From positions 702,501 through 766,500 of the forward strand of contig JAQFVV010000030.1 in assembly GCA_028023455.1 (NCBI GenBank): DNA of 64,000 bases, read 5' to 3'. The stretch is from Epiperipatus broadwayi. Lineage: Eukaryota > Onychophora > Udeonychophora > Euonychophora > Peripatidae. Under the pieces are notes generated by a model. It worked only from the letters and a program-made list of their open reading frames with translations. It made no database searches and was not told the DNA's origin. This document shows positions 1 through 12,121 of the stretch, piece after piece. Position numbers and translations under genes: made by a program. Every line of letters starts with the position of its first letter. Within the stretch, counting starts at the first letter, position 1.

Positions 1-600
1 CCTATAATATGAAATGGATTTTTTCAAATTCTGTGCACTTAAACAACATCATGTGATCATCGTTTCATATACTTACACATTCTTTTAATAAGAGTATCAA
101 ATTCTCCATTGTACTGGTTCTTACTAACCCTGTTAAGATTGACATGCAAACATACTGAACATAAAAAATATGGCAAGACATCAAGATAAAGAGTAATGCA
201 AATTCAATGAATGAATATGTCAATAATTTCTAGAATTGCATTGTTATCAAAAAGGAAATCAACCTGAGCAGATCAATTTTAAACCCTTTATGATCAAAAT
301 CACATGGTCATAAGGATGGATATTAAAGTATTAATTCCTACATAGCTTTGAAAGGTTGAATTTAAATACAAACTTTCATGCCACTCCCATAAAGAGGTAA
401 AAAGAATGAATCTGATTTTGAAAGAATATCCAAGGCCAATGATTACATAAAATTGAAAACCTCATAAGAATAAATATCGAAATGATCAGAGATTTATAAA
501 CCGATAAATAAATATTATGTATGCTTAGCTCAACATTCTCTTTACCTCAGTGTGGGTCAAAAACTTGCTTAATTGTGATAGGAAGTTAGCAAGGTTGCAA
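1..600. other. AT-rich spacer, nothing recognised
   Basis: No open frame, repeat or RNA motif that I can support. It may hold decayed reverse-transcriptase sequence of the minus-strand LINE to its right, but I could not read a motif in it. Confidence 0.5.
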
Positions 601-622
601 AGGTCCTCTGTGGTAAATTGAC

Positions 623-1905
623 TCAAATGTGATAAGACAAATTAACCATTGGTTCCAGGGTGGTAACTCTTGGAAAATTTTTTAAGCTTTTCAGAAAATT
701 GTTGGACCTGAAAGGGAATATCTGTTTCAGGTATTCCAAACTCAGCACTGGTTGGTGTGTATTATTTATAAGTTTCTTGAAATGTTGGTATATTGTATCC
801 AGCATATGTCCTGCATAGACATTGCCATTTATCTCAATTGCCATGGGTACTTTCCTGGTTGACAGATAGCCTAGTTTCTAGTGGATATATCATTGTGTCC
901 ATATATGTTGTTGGGTGAGGTATTTCTTGTGACAAGGTATTTTTTTAATTGTTTACATGTACTGTAGTGTAGCTTTGCTAGCTTTTATATATTTTGGTAG
1001 GTGTTGTGCATGAATATGGTGATTCTCTTGTGGAAATTGTCTGCTAATGCCATTAATTGGAAAAGTTATGGTGAGTATCTTGTTATGTGATTATGTGGAA
1101 GAATAGTATGTTTGGTGGATTATTGCAATTTTTGAATTGGATCTTGTGATATATCATTAAAATTATTTAACATGATTTAAGTCTCTGAGAATAAGAATTC
1201 AGTAGTGGTTGTTGGCAGTAGGAGTCTGATTGTTTTTTTTCTAAATGAACGAATGTTGTTTGTAATGGTTTGTGAAACATGGTCTGGAAACAGGCATGGA
1301 TTGAATTGGAAGTTAATTAAGTGATGCATTGGTGTGTAGTAGCATAGATTAATAAGTGCGGCATGCTGTTGATTATAGAATGTCACTTAATCTGTGGGAA
1401 CAAATCCCTGGGCACTCATGAGTGACAGGTTCAATTGATGTAACCATTTTGTAATGAATTTTTCATAGCTTAAAGTTGAAATCACCTATTAATATTGTTG
1501 GGTTGTAGCTGGTTGTGAGCTGAGAGTTTCTTGTGAGAATTATATATGCTATTGAGCTGGGACTTGAGGGTACATACACAAAAATAATATTGGATGTGGT
1601 AATTCAATGCTGGAATATAGTGATTAGGAGATGTGAGTCAGTGTAAATAATTTTCAAAGTTGGAAAATTGCAGTTTGAGGCTATAGATATGCCTGTACCT
1701 GCTAAAGGTGATGATGTGTCCCTGGAGTATGTGGAAAAATATTGCTTGTCTAGGTATGTGGCTGGATTAATTTGTGACTTGTTATAGATTTTTGTTTTTA
1801 GGAGTCTTAGTATTTGTGGGTGTATGATGGTAATCTGTTTGTTGAGCTGATATATTTTTGCTATTGAATTAATACCTCTGACATTCAGTGCTGCTATTTT
1901 TCATT
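623..1905 (-). pseudogene. Decayed LINE endonuclease region (minus strand)
   Basis: Reading the minus strand from about 1893 downward gives an apurinic-type endonuclease/exonuclease/phosphatase domain of a non-LTR retrotransposon. It starts with AALNVRGIN, passes through LAGTGISIASN and IIFVYVPSSP, and reaches ILIGDFNF near 1500-1470, the catalytic GDFN motif. A further frame at 1386-1177 contains PDHVSQTI near 1270, which looks like the C-terminal SDH motif with Ser changed to Pro. A third frame (844-623, 73 aa) probably belongs to the linker before the reverse transcriptase, but I cannot place it firmly. The protein is broken by stops and frame changes, so it is a relic. In the family this domain nicks target DNA to prime reverse transcription. 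The clade (Jockey/CR1/L1-like) is not resolved. Plus-strand open frames here, such as 1888-2085, are hydrophobic shadows. Confidence 0.65.
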
Positions 1906-1949
1906 TTCATTAACTGTGTTGCTTGGATTGGTATGCATTTTTTTTATTG

Positions 1950-3220
1950 TGGTTGTTTTGGAGCATTACATTGTGTATTTGTTTTTGATCTGTTTTGTTG
2001 GTTTTGTATTATTCTTCTGATTGATTTTGGTATTGAGAATTTATGTGTTTTGTGCTTTTTTAGTTTGGTATTCTGTGGTTATTAAATGGTTTTCAGGTAA
2101 ATGTATGATTATTTCCATTGGACTTGAGACTTCTTTTATGTAATCAATGATTGGTGAATCAAAGTTATTATCTAACTTCACTTTTTGGTAGCTTTTTTCT
2201 GGTAAGTCGCCCAAGTCTTCTCTTACTTTCTGGTTGGATTTGGTTGTTAATTGCATTGTTGTGTCAGGGCTGTTGGGGGTAGGAATGTCTTCATAATTTT
2301 TATAGCTGTCTTACTGCTAATAATATGCTGTGTGACTTGATCAATTGCACAATCAAATTTCTGGCATATGCATTTCCTTTAGGTGTTGTATTATATTTTG
2401 CTTGGCATCGACTTTCTTTTTGGTCATGTTCCTTGGTATTTCTGTGAACAAACTCATGAGGTCTAAGCTTGGTATCTCTGCTTTTTTGTTATTATTTCTT
2501 TGTGTAGTTTTTTCACTGCTATCCTTGGCAATGACTATCTTTTATTCTGTTTGCCTATTAGTGTTGATATTTTGTTGTTTTTGTGAGTGTGCATTTTGAC
2601 TTCTGGTTAAATTCTGGAGGTTTGGATATTGTGCAGTAACACATCCTCTTTGTTTACATGATTAACACTGTGGTTTTATATCTCTAATATATAGAGTGAG
2701 AAAGGCTTCCTGAGAATTTGTGTTAGTATATCATCTGGATCAGTATTTGAATGCAGTTTTATTCTGAACTCATGTTAGCTGTGATTGGTATTGGTGTGTC
2801 TTTTCAGTATACTGTTTTGGTTATAATGACCTTGCCAAATGGTTCCATCATTTTTTGGAAGTCTTGTTCTTCATATCCCAGGTATGTGTTCTTAATTATT
2901 CCTGAAATATCAGTGCAAAGTTACTTGTCTTAAAATCTCTCTCTTTGAGAGATTTCATAAAATTCCAATATTAGGTACCAGTCATTGGGATGTTTTGCAA
3001 TATGTTATATTGTGTCCCACAATCCATTTAATATTATTCCCTCATGCAGCAAATTTTTTGGGAATTTATTTAATGAAATGTTGTTTGTTGCTGACAACAA
3101 CATGGACTTGGGGTCTTTTGAATGTTGCAAACAGATGTTTTGGTTTCGATTTATTAAATAATTCAATTGTGATATTCGATTTTTCTTCATTCCAGACAAT
3201 TTCTAGTGGATTTTGACTTT
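1950..3220 (-). pseudogene. Decayed LINE ORF1 (Gag-like, zinc-knuckle) region
   Basis: This lies just upstream, on the minus strand, of the endonuclease relic and is probably ORF1 of the same element. The clearest sign is a degenerate CCHC knuckle at about 2690-2640: DIKPQC, a stop, SCKQRGCVTAQYP. It matches the pattern C-x2-C-x4-H-x4-C with the His and last Cys replaced. The flanking minus frames (2256-2041, 71 aa, and 3199-3005, 64 aa) are lysine- and asparagine-rich, as ORF1 proteins often are. ORF1 of such elements is an RNA-binding protein that packages the element RNA. The frame is broken several times. The 5' limit near 3220 is only where I lose the coding feel of the strand. Confidence 0.5.
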
Positions 3221-3654
3221 TCTTTTTTTCCAATTTCTAAATTATTTATGTTACTATCGGTTGGTTTCCTATATCTGGGATTGATCTTTTGAAAAGTGGT
3301 TGCATTGCTTTTTTTAATCTTTTTGCTAATATATGAATTAAACTGGCTTTCAGTTTTTTTGTTAGGATAAAGGAATTTAATTTTTATTTTCTTTAGACCA
3401 TGTCTACAAATGTTGTCTGGTTTTTTTATTTTTAATGGCTTTCATTGGCATTTCCCACTTTGCTGTTAATTAGATCATGTGATTTTTGGTCCTTCATGCT
3501 TGCATTGTTAATTTGTTGAAGTTGGTTTTCAATTTAAAAATTATCAATTAAATTCTTCTTATTTTTTCAGTTAGTTGATATCAGTTAAATGGTTTGAATG
3601 TGGAACGTTTTTATCTGATCAGTGATGTGATGTACTGTGGCTTCTCTCTCCTTA

Positions 3655-4430
3655 AATGAATTCAAGAATATTGCAACAATTATACCCAGATAAACCTCTT
3701 AGCCACATTATTTTCCATTCCCCACTGTAAGTTTTACCATATTTTGCTCCATCCCATTTCCACAACATAAACTTTGTCAACTCTATAACCTTTTATACCT
3801 AAATCCTCTTTATCTTTTCCCAAACCCAGCATAAAAAACAATAATTTACTTTCTGTATAATCATTCCTTTTTTCATATTTATTCTTCCATAACTTCATTA
3901 TATGTAACCTTTTTGTTTACAAGCATTTACATTCAGTTAACAAATGCCTAATATTTTCTATTCCTTCCTTATATAATTTACAAAATAAGTCACCCATATT
4001 TTTTCATTTACATGTATGTTCTCTTGTAGCTAAGGATCCCATTCGAGGCTTAACCAATAAACTACTTTTTTTACTATTATCATGTATTAGCTCGCTGCCA
4101 ATATTCGGTTTATTTCTATATATATTTAAACTATTTTTACTTTCCATACTATTTTTCCATCTCTCTAAATCCCTATTTTTATTAATAAATCTATTCTTTT
4201 ACCCCAATCCTTACTACTATAACACTCAACAATCCTCTTAACACAATCAACCCATATTTTGTATAAATATACTGATATAAATTCTTTATTCAAATTTTTT
4301 GCATACTGCATTACTTTTCTCACCCATCTTGTTACCTGGCCTTTTCTCATAACCCAATTAAATACTATTTTGGCTATTCTTTTATTATCCATAAACTGCA
4401 ATCTACCAAACATTTTCATTTTACTTTTTG
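3655..4430 (-). pseudogene. C-terminal part of a second non-LTR retrotransposon
   Basis: The minus frame at 4419-4165 (84 aa) begins MKMFGRLQFMDNKRIAKIVF and includes KIWVDCVKRIVE. This resembles the region after the reverse transcriptase in LINEs that ends in a Cys/His finger. Farther downstream on the same strand, about 3997-3937, one reads GDLFCKLYKEG followed by IENIRHLLTEC. That is the C-x2-C-...-HLL-x2-C finger with the second Cys replaced by Tyr. Further on is YRVDKVYVVEMGWSKIW, near the probable 3' end. Several frameshifts make it inactive. It is a different element from the zinc-knuckle LINE at 0.6-3.2 kb, because both have their own coding order on the same strand. The upstream (5') side stops at an (ATT)n tract, which suggests 5' truncation. 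Confidence 0.55.
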
Positions 4431-4460
4431 CCTCAGTGCTATCTAAGATATAAAGCGCCC

Positions 4461-4462
4461 TC

Positions 4463-4559
<97 letters not shown>

Positions 4560-4583
4560 GTTGTTGTTGTTGTTGTTGTTGTT
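4461..4583. repeat. (ATT)n then (GTT)n microsatellite
   Basis: About 33 uninterrupted ATT units switch abruptly to about eight TTG/GTT units. The open frame across it (poly-Ile then poly-Val) is an artefact of the repeat. Confidence 0.95.
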
Positions 4584-5041
4584 ATCTTAAAAAGGTCTTT
4601 AATTTATACTTCATATACAATAAACATTAAAATATATTTGGAATTAAGTGATCACAATTTCAACATTAAATTACAAACAGGTAATATGAAAAATATTTAT
4701 ATTTGTTGACATAGGTTTGACTCAGAGCAATCATAGATGAAAACATTTTTTTTTGAGATTACTTATTTTTCCAGCTAGTTGTGTCATGTTATATATAGAC
4801 TTGACTGTTGTTTTCTTGAGGACTACATTTCAATATAGTTTTCATAATTTTTTAATTTTTATTCCCTTGCCTTAATTCCTATTATTAATTAATAAAGTAT
4901 TAGAGTGTATTTTGAGATTTCCATTGCATAAACAAGTATACTTTGCACATGATAGTGCCTAGAGAATATATATGGCTGCATTTACTTTGGCAAAAGAGTC
5001 TATAGTTAAATCATCAAATAGTGTTGTGAACTTTATGTTTT

Positions 5042-5151
5042 TATTTTATGACAATTATTTTTTTTAAAATACTTTGACCTTATGCTCCATAGTTTAATTT
5101 AAACTTTGGATTATAAAGTCAAAGTATTTAAAAAAATAATTATCATAAAAT
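5042..5151. repeat. 110-bp imperfect palindrome (MITE-like)
   Basis: The left arm contains ATACTTTGACCTTAT, and the right arm contains its near complement ATAAAGTCAAAGTAT. Pairing extends outward through the ATTTTATGA / TCATAAAAT ends and inward to TTTAATTTAAA at the centre. Arms are about 50 bp with a handful of mismatches. The size and shape fit a small foldback or MITE. I could not define a target duplication. Confidence 0.7.
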
Positions 5152-6639
5152 TTGCTTCTGAGTTTCTTCCTCTTTATAATATAAATTATGTAAGTCATCT
5201 ACTTTCTGAATATAGCTATTAAGTTTGATAAAATGTTTCCTAAGTAGTAATTCTATATTATTAATTTGAACATTATTTCATCATGTTATGGAGAGTATGG
5301 TAAAAATAGCTTATATTTATCTAAATATTAAAACTTGTATCATAGTCAAACAAAGTTTACATATGATTTTATCATGTTATTGGAAGTAAGGATAAATTAG
5401 CTTATATTCATCCCAATATTAAGACTTGTTTCACAGTGGAAAGAAGTTTACATTTGTTATTTTTAACAATAGTTCTATAAGCATCTTTAAATGTTCTCCA
5501 GTGGAAATCATTTAATTAGTGGAAATCATAGTAATCATTGTTTTTAGATAAGGTAACTTTATTGTAGATGATGGAATAATGTTTAACATTTTTTTGTATA
5601 CTAAATGTATGTAAGCAATGTTGATCCATACCATAGTGGGATATTTAATTTTTTAACCTTTTTAGAGATATTGCACATGTTTTTACCTCCAAATTAATTT
5701 TTTGTAGAATGAGAAATGTGACCTTTTATGGTATATATTATGATAGGCTATGATATATAATTTTTGGTTATTGTTAGTATATTAATTTTTGAAACATTGG
5801 TGTAAAGAGAAAGAAAGCATTGGGTTGTGAGTAGATAATATTTTTTATTTTGTTATTCAGATTGCTGTTTTTATTTGCACATAATTTAAATAAAAAGTTT
5901 CCCAGAAAAGAACTATATTTATCGGTGAAGTGATTGTATATATGTGCCAAGAATGCACAATTTCCATATTATTAAAAGTTTTTTTTTTGTATTATAATGG
6001 AACAGTTTAATTTTTCCAATAAATTTATAATCAAATCATTGCACAAGTAGAGGGAAAATTATAATCAATATTTTACATTTGAACTATAATAATGATCAGA
6101 CCAAGATTGTGTATAAATTCACAGACCATAGCTACATTTCAAGTCTTGTACATATGCTCTGCACTTCCTGAGGTATCATCCAGAATTAACTGGAATATCT
6201 ACAAAAGAAGATCTTAAACATTTCTAGAAATTGATTCTATATCTATTTTAAATAAACAAGAAAACTTCTTTCATTTAGGCTATAAAATAGTGAATATTTA
6301 AAACACAAAATATAATTGACACATTGTTTTAACTACATATTATATGGTGAGATATATAAAGAGAGAACAGAGTGAGAGAATTAAGATAAAATTAACAATT
6401 AAAACAACATATTTATTTAAAATCAAATTAGAACCACTACAAGAATAAAATAAAATAAAGTTTAACTATTTACAAAATTATTTTAACATACTTAATTCCA
6501 ATTTAAATTAGGAAATAAGAGTTTACATATTTTAGCTCTAAAAAATATTATTAAAAGAAAATGTAAATCTTACCATTACATTTTAGTTTTAAGTCTATAT
6601 TTTTATTTTTTGCTTACATTGATCTAGATTAAAGCTATT

Positions 6640-6870
6640 GATTTTCTGAAGTAATCACCCCTCCAGCTGCAATTTAAGTATTGCATCACTCTGGTTCTTT
6701 AGGCAGAGAAGTGTAATACCCAGAGGGTACCTATGACCAGGCTGAATATAAGATATATAACCACAATCACTTTTCCAGGCCACAGATCTTCTCAACTGCT
6801 GAATCCAACCCCTGTCATTCAAAACACTATTTGTTTTGAAGTAAACTTCAGACACCAGCTAACTACAAGA
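6640..6870. other. GC-richer patch with a 66-aa minus frame, unrecognised
   Basis: Base composition rises clearly above the surroundings. A minus frame at 6855-6655 (MSEVYFKTNSVLNDRGWIQQ...) is open, but I do not recognise its product. It could be an old exon or an old repeat. A similar GC-richer patch without a good frame lies at 7360-7600. Confidence 0.3.
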
Positions 6871-8860
6871 AATAGTTAACATGCTCTGAATGATGGCAAA
6901 CTAATTCAACACCTAAGATATCCCAACTAGTTCAACAGAAACATAATTCAATAAACTGCTTGTATAAGTTCTCTACTAAATTGTTCTTAGTAGTATTATT
7001 AAAGAATTGCCTGACAAATCCTAAATTTCCAAGAATAATTTATTTTGTAATACTTTAAACCAATTTATAAATTTATTCATCATTTTTTCTCTGAATAAAA
7101 TAATAATACATAACATACCAGGCACGCATATTGCAAATAAACATAAAGCATTAAAATATTTACAAAGCATTAAAATGTGCAAATACATTTGTTCATAAGT
7201 TGTTTGTATGTTTGATAAAGTTCTATCAATATCTATTTATTACACTAAGCCTGCACATAAATAGTTCATTCTGGAGATACTCAAAGATTGAAATGGCTAC
7301 TTTAATTAATATCAGGAATGGAAATAAAAAAAAATATTATTAACTATAGGCTTTTAAACACTGTGGCACTTTGCTGCTGCATGTGTGGTTTACCAACTGG
7401 TTGGATTTTAGGCTTCTGATGCTGTCCTGATGATTGCAGTTCCAGGGTACTTCTATTTCAGGAAGTTAGACATTCTTGGAAGCTTCAAACTATCAGATGG
7501 GCATGGCTTCTATCAGGTAGACTGCTGATGGTCTTGTGGATTAAAGGTGGAGCTTGGTCACATGCTCCAACTTATGCTCAGCAAGGTATTGTATCCATTG
7601 AAAATTAAGTCTAGTAGGTGATTGAATCTAAATATGTGAATGCCTGTATGACAAAATTTTCAGTTCTGTTTATGTGATGCCATCTGGTTGTTATCTTGTA
7701 ATTAATTTTAAATCCACTAATTATTTTCATTGTTCAAAATCTGTCCACTGCTTGCTTATATTGATTAAATTTTGGATAAGATACATTTTAATTAGTCCTG
7801 TGGCTTATGGATTTTAATTTATTAATTAGTAGCCATTGCTAATCCCATTCCTATGCAGCTTATCAGTATATGCAATCTTTAAGGAAAATTTTAAATACAA
7901 TTATAAGCTTTCATTTATTTTAATATTTAAATTTCATATTTTATTTACACACATCTATACACATTTTAATGTATGTTTTTTTAAAATCACACAAATTTTC
8001 TTATTTTCTTTTAAATAAATGAAAAGAGAGAAATATAGTTTTAAAATCTTTTTTATTTAGTTAAATTTCTCTTCCCTCACATTGTTTTAATATTATTTTA
8101 AACTAGTAAAACTTATACTAATATTTTGCACTACTTCTTTTCAACAAAATTAAACAAAACTTCTTTTTAAACTTTATTATTAACATCAGACTTCTAACAC
8201 TATTTTTTTTTCTCATAAAATTTTTTTGAAATAAAATTTTAATCTTAAATCTTTTTATTATGAAACTTTTAATGCTTAAATAGTGGTACAATATATGATT
8301 CCATTGTTCATCAGTAGTCTTGGTAGAATGCTGTGTCAATGACTCAGCAATGGCAGATCAATGATTTTGGTCAGATCTTAGGCTATCAAATGTATAGAAT
8401 ATAAATTGTGATACACTGAACCAACCTTCTTGTGAGTGTAGCAATACATGGTAGTGTTATTTGCTTTTGTTAGGAGAGCAATTAAGCACATATAAATTAT
8501 CATTAATAGGAAAATCAACATATTAATATATTATTTTAAATATAGTAATTTTTATTTATTTAATAACTTTCCAAGAATTTCAATGCTACTTTTATTATTT
8601 TGTTTATACATACTATTTAACAGTTCTCTCATGTGCAAAGCCATATGAACAAATGACAAATATATGCATATAGAATTTATGAATTTAAATGTTATTTAAC
8701 AAATCAGATTTAAAATTAACTGTTTTTGCTTTGTAATTTGTTACTACATAATTATTTATCTTTAGTTTGTCATAGCATCATGTGCTTACCTTATCTATCC
8801 ACTTTATACTTAAAAAATGATAAATATTACACAACTTAAGTAACTTACATAGTATTTACT

Positions 8861-8863
<3 letters not shown>

Positions 8864-8915
<52 letters not shown>
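8864..8915. repeat. (TA)n microsatellite
   Basis: About 26 perfect TA dinucleotides. Confidence 0.95.
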
Positions 8916-8917
<2 letters not shown>

Positions 8918-9030
8918 GGTTGTGCATGCTGAGAAAAGTATCCAAGCAGAGATTAAAATTTTGCTTTATACTAATTATGTTATTTGTGCACAAGATGCAT
9001 TTAGTATAGATCATATAATACTTTGTGGAA

Positions 9031-9126
9031 CAATAAATGTCATTTCACAAAATATATATATATATACTTATATAAAAACAATAAATGTCATTTCACAAAA
9101 TATATATATATATACTTATATAAAAT
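9031..9126. repeat. 48-bp perfect tandem duplication
   Basis: The unit starts CAATAAATGTCATTTCACAA and ends with (AT)n ACTTATATAAAAA. It occurs twice back to back with no substitutions that I can see, so the duplication is recent. Confidence 0.9.
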
Positions 9127-9129
9127 ATG

Positions 9130-10660
9130 AGACAAATATTCCATAATCCATTTTATTACAACTATCAACTGGAGTATATAATCGTTTAATAATATAATTA
9201 AATTGAAATAGTTTACTTTCTATTCTAAATTTGAAAATTTAACAAATTAACAAATAAAATAATTCAAGTTAATAAAATGTTACCATAATAAAAAAAAATA
9301 TTTTCTATGTGCCTTATTATTATTTTTTTACATGTCTATATCTACTCAATGTATATATATTTAGGTAATATTGGGGCTTTTTTAAATTTTTTATTAACTT
9401 GTATTTTTTGTTATTTGAATTAGAATAAATGTTCTATTTAGAGTATTTCAAATATCAATTGTTAATGATTTATGAAAATAATACTAATGCGTTGTGAGAT
9501 TTGGTTTCGATAATTATTAGCCGGGCACACATTAATATTGTGCACCTAAATATATAAGTATATAATTTTGATTAATTTAATTATGATTTTATTTTATTAA
9601 AGTTATTGATTAATAAATTAAACTGGAACAAAAAAGAAATATTTATTTGCTTCAAAGTCTTATTATTGAAGATTTATTTGTAAATCAAGTATCATTTGAT
9701 TTTTATTAAGCTTTTAATTCTATTTGCAAATATTTATCGACTAAAACTTGTTTTTTTAACATAATCATTTACATTAGGCTTAAGGAAATAAATTCACTAA
9801 ATTGTTTATTTAATTTATTTGCAAAGAATGTTTAGATAACCTTATTGCTGCTAAGATTAAATAATATATTTTCAAAGAAACTTTATTCAAGGAAAGATAG
9901 AATTGCAATTATTGCACAGCAAATAAAAGGGAAAAAAGAAAAAAAAAGCATTATCTGCTAAGCAAAAGAAAAATAAGCAGCCACACTATATCTGTGTTTT
10001 ACATTATATCATAGGTTCGTTGCATACAATTTTTTAAACATGCGGAATTTTATTGGCTATTTTAATTTGAACCTGTAAAGTATAAGAGTTTTGCTGGGTA
10101 GAGGTTTGAATGTTGCTTTAATAGTAATAAGATGATAAAAAATGGTTGTATCAGTAATTTTTAACTTTTTAATTAGAAAAGAAGCTGGGATCTGGGTGTA
10201 ATCTTGGATTGTTTACCCATATGAATGTTCATTTTGTTCAGCAAAAAGCTTGAACAATAAGAAAAACATTTCAAATGGCTTGGTAATATTCCATAATAAA
10301 AAAATCCACAATGTTTATTAATATGACATCATTACTTCTATAAATTGTTGCTATCAATATATAAAGATCTGCAAGTATTAGGAATATGTTAAATAAAGGG
10401 CACCATGTTTCATATTCTTTATGATCTAGCTTATCAAAAAAAGGATATGGAAATGCAAGGTTGTGAGAGTCTAACCACAAATTATGAGAAAATATGAAAT
10501 ATTTGATCCTAAGAGATCACTTTTTAAACTTATGCAATAACTGCATATTATTTATTTAAAGCTTTGAATAGTTAGATTCTGTTGTGAGATAAGGTAGAAT
10601 ATGTTCTCAATATACTTATTTTTATAGAAATGATAGGTTTCAGAAAGAAATTTGCTGCTA
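9130..10660. other. AT-rich spacer
   Basis: No coding or RNA feature recognised. A small hairpin, GGGCACAC / GTGCAC around an AATATT core, lies at about 9523-9547 but has no clear context. Confidence 0.45.
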
Positions 10661-10664
10661 TTTA

Positions 10665-12121
10665 AAGGAGTCTCTTAAATGAACTGAAAAGGGTAAATTC
10701 CTAATGCCCACTACATATGTTCTTTTTTCTGCAACTGTTATTACCATGTAATTATTTATATGGTATATGAATATAGATAGGAAACTTACCAACATGCATT
10801 ATCCAGAAACGTAAGTTTACTGGCTTTTTACATCTGACTTTAATATAAAAAAAACACCATGGTTTTCTTGTATGGTGACTGGTAGCTCAACTAACATCTG
10901 TTGCATTTTATTAAAAACAGAATGAATATTTGTGAGAATATTTTTAATAAGTATTTACAATCATGATGGAAAAAAATATAGCCCTTATTTTCAGGAAATG
11001 GTAAAGTCTTCAGCCAAGATGGCAGTGGACAACCAAAAGCCAAAGTTGCTAAGAATATCCTGGTTACAGACCTGAGCAATCATTTGATGATGACTTTTTA
11101 TTTAGGTACTTAGATCTGCAGATCACTTTCAAGTGAAAAAAGATTTAAAAAACTGGAATAACTATAGCACATTAAATGGGACATTATTGGAATTTATGAA
11201 GTCAGAAAAAATGTTTAAAAGACAATTTAAAAAGTGGACATGTACTGTAATATAAATGCACAAACTTAGAAAAAAAAAGTAAAATAGAATGCAGTATAAA
11301 CAAAAAGTGGAAAAACAACATTTGTGGGGATTAATGATGTATAAGACAGAGTGTAAATATTAGTTACTTAACATAATAGCGAATATCAAATACAGGTAAT
11401 TCAGGATTTTTGCCCCATCAAGTTCTCTTTGTGATGACAAAGTAGATGATATTTATAAGAATGTACAAAAAGCTTTTGATTATATAAAACATCATTTTTA
11501 AAATGTAATGGAAAAAATTAATTCTAGAATTGTTAAATAATTAAAAGATAAAAGCTATGTAGTTGCATTTGATTATGGTGATAGCAATTAAAAATGTCAT
11601 AGATGTGAAGTTTGCAGAAAAACTTTTTATTACAAATGTTTTGAGAAAATTATTAAACAAAAATAGACATGGAAAAAACCAAATGAAAGTACATCAGTAA
11701 GTATATATTTCTGAAATGAAAATGCTATTAATAATTTTAAAATGGAAATTCATTATTGATTAGTGAGATACATGATAATGCAGAACAAGAGAGAAGAAAA
11801 TTATTTAAAAAACAATATTCACTTTTGATATTCATAATCTTCAGATACATTTAAACGAATTTAAATTAGAACTTACAAATCATTGAAAACTATTAACATA
11901 TTTTAAACAAGATTCAGATTTTAACTAAATCAATAGGAAGATAACGGATTTCCTTTTACAATGATAACTGGTACAAAGAAGCATCAATTGAACGATATAA
12001 TTTCTATTGAGACAAGATATTTTGTGATGAAATAAATGAACATGAAATATATAAAAAATGATGCATTATGAAGAATTGAATATCTTGAATTTTATAAAAT
12101 TGTATAAAATAATTGATAATA
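10665..12121 (+). pseudogene. RTE-type LINE, copy A, 5' part (endonuclease half)
   Basis: This aligns by eye along its whole length with the better copy at 17.6-20.8 kb. It shares the 5' untranslated stretch (GTAAATTCCTAATGCCCACT versus GCAAATTCTTAATGTCCACT). It then has the endonuclease start near 11090 (tttatttaggtactta; CRSLSS; IKWDIIGIYEVR) and later endonuclease segments to about 12110. Many stops and frameshifts interrupt it, so no functional protein remains. The copy stops abruptly at about 12121, where an oppositely oriented RTE is inserted, and resumes at about 13508. It is clearly older than copy C. Confidence 0.8.

Larger units (their letters stand above)
4740..8860. other. AT-rich spacer
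   Basis: Apart from the palindrome at 5.04-5.15 kb and two patches of more balanced base composition (about 6640-6870 and 7360-7600), I see nothing recognisable. Open frames here are short and of random composition. Confidence 0.5.

Noticed and set aside
1888-2599. Hydrophobic plus-strand frames as membrane proteins
   Set aside because: They lie antisense to the LINE endonuclease and ORF1. Their Phe/Leu richness comes from reading AT-rich coding sequence backward.
4428-4709. 93-aa open frame
   Set aside because: It is a translation of the (ATT)n(GTT)n microsatellite plus random flanks.
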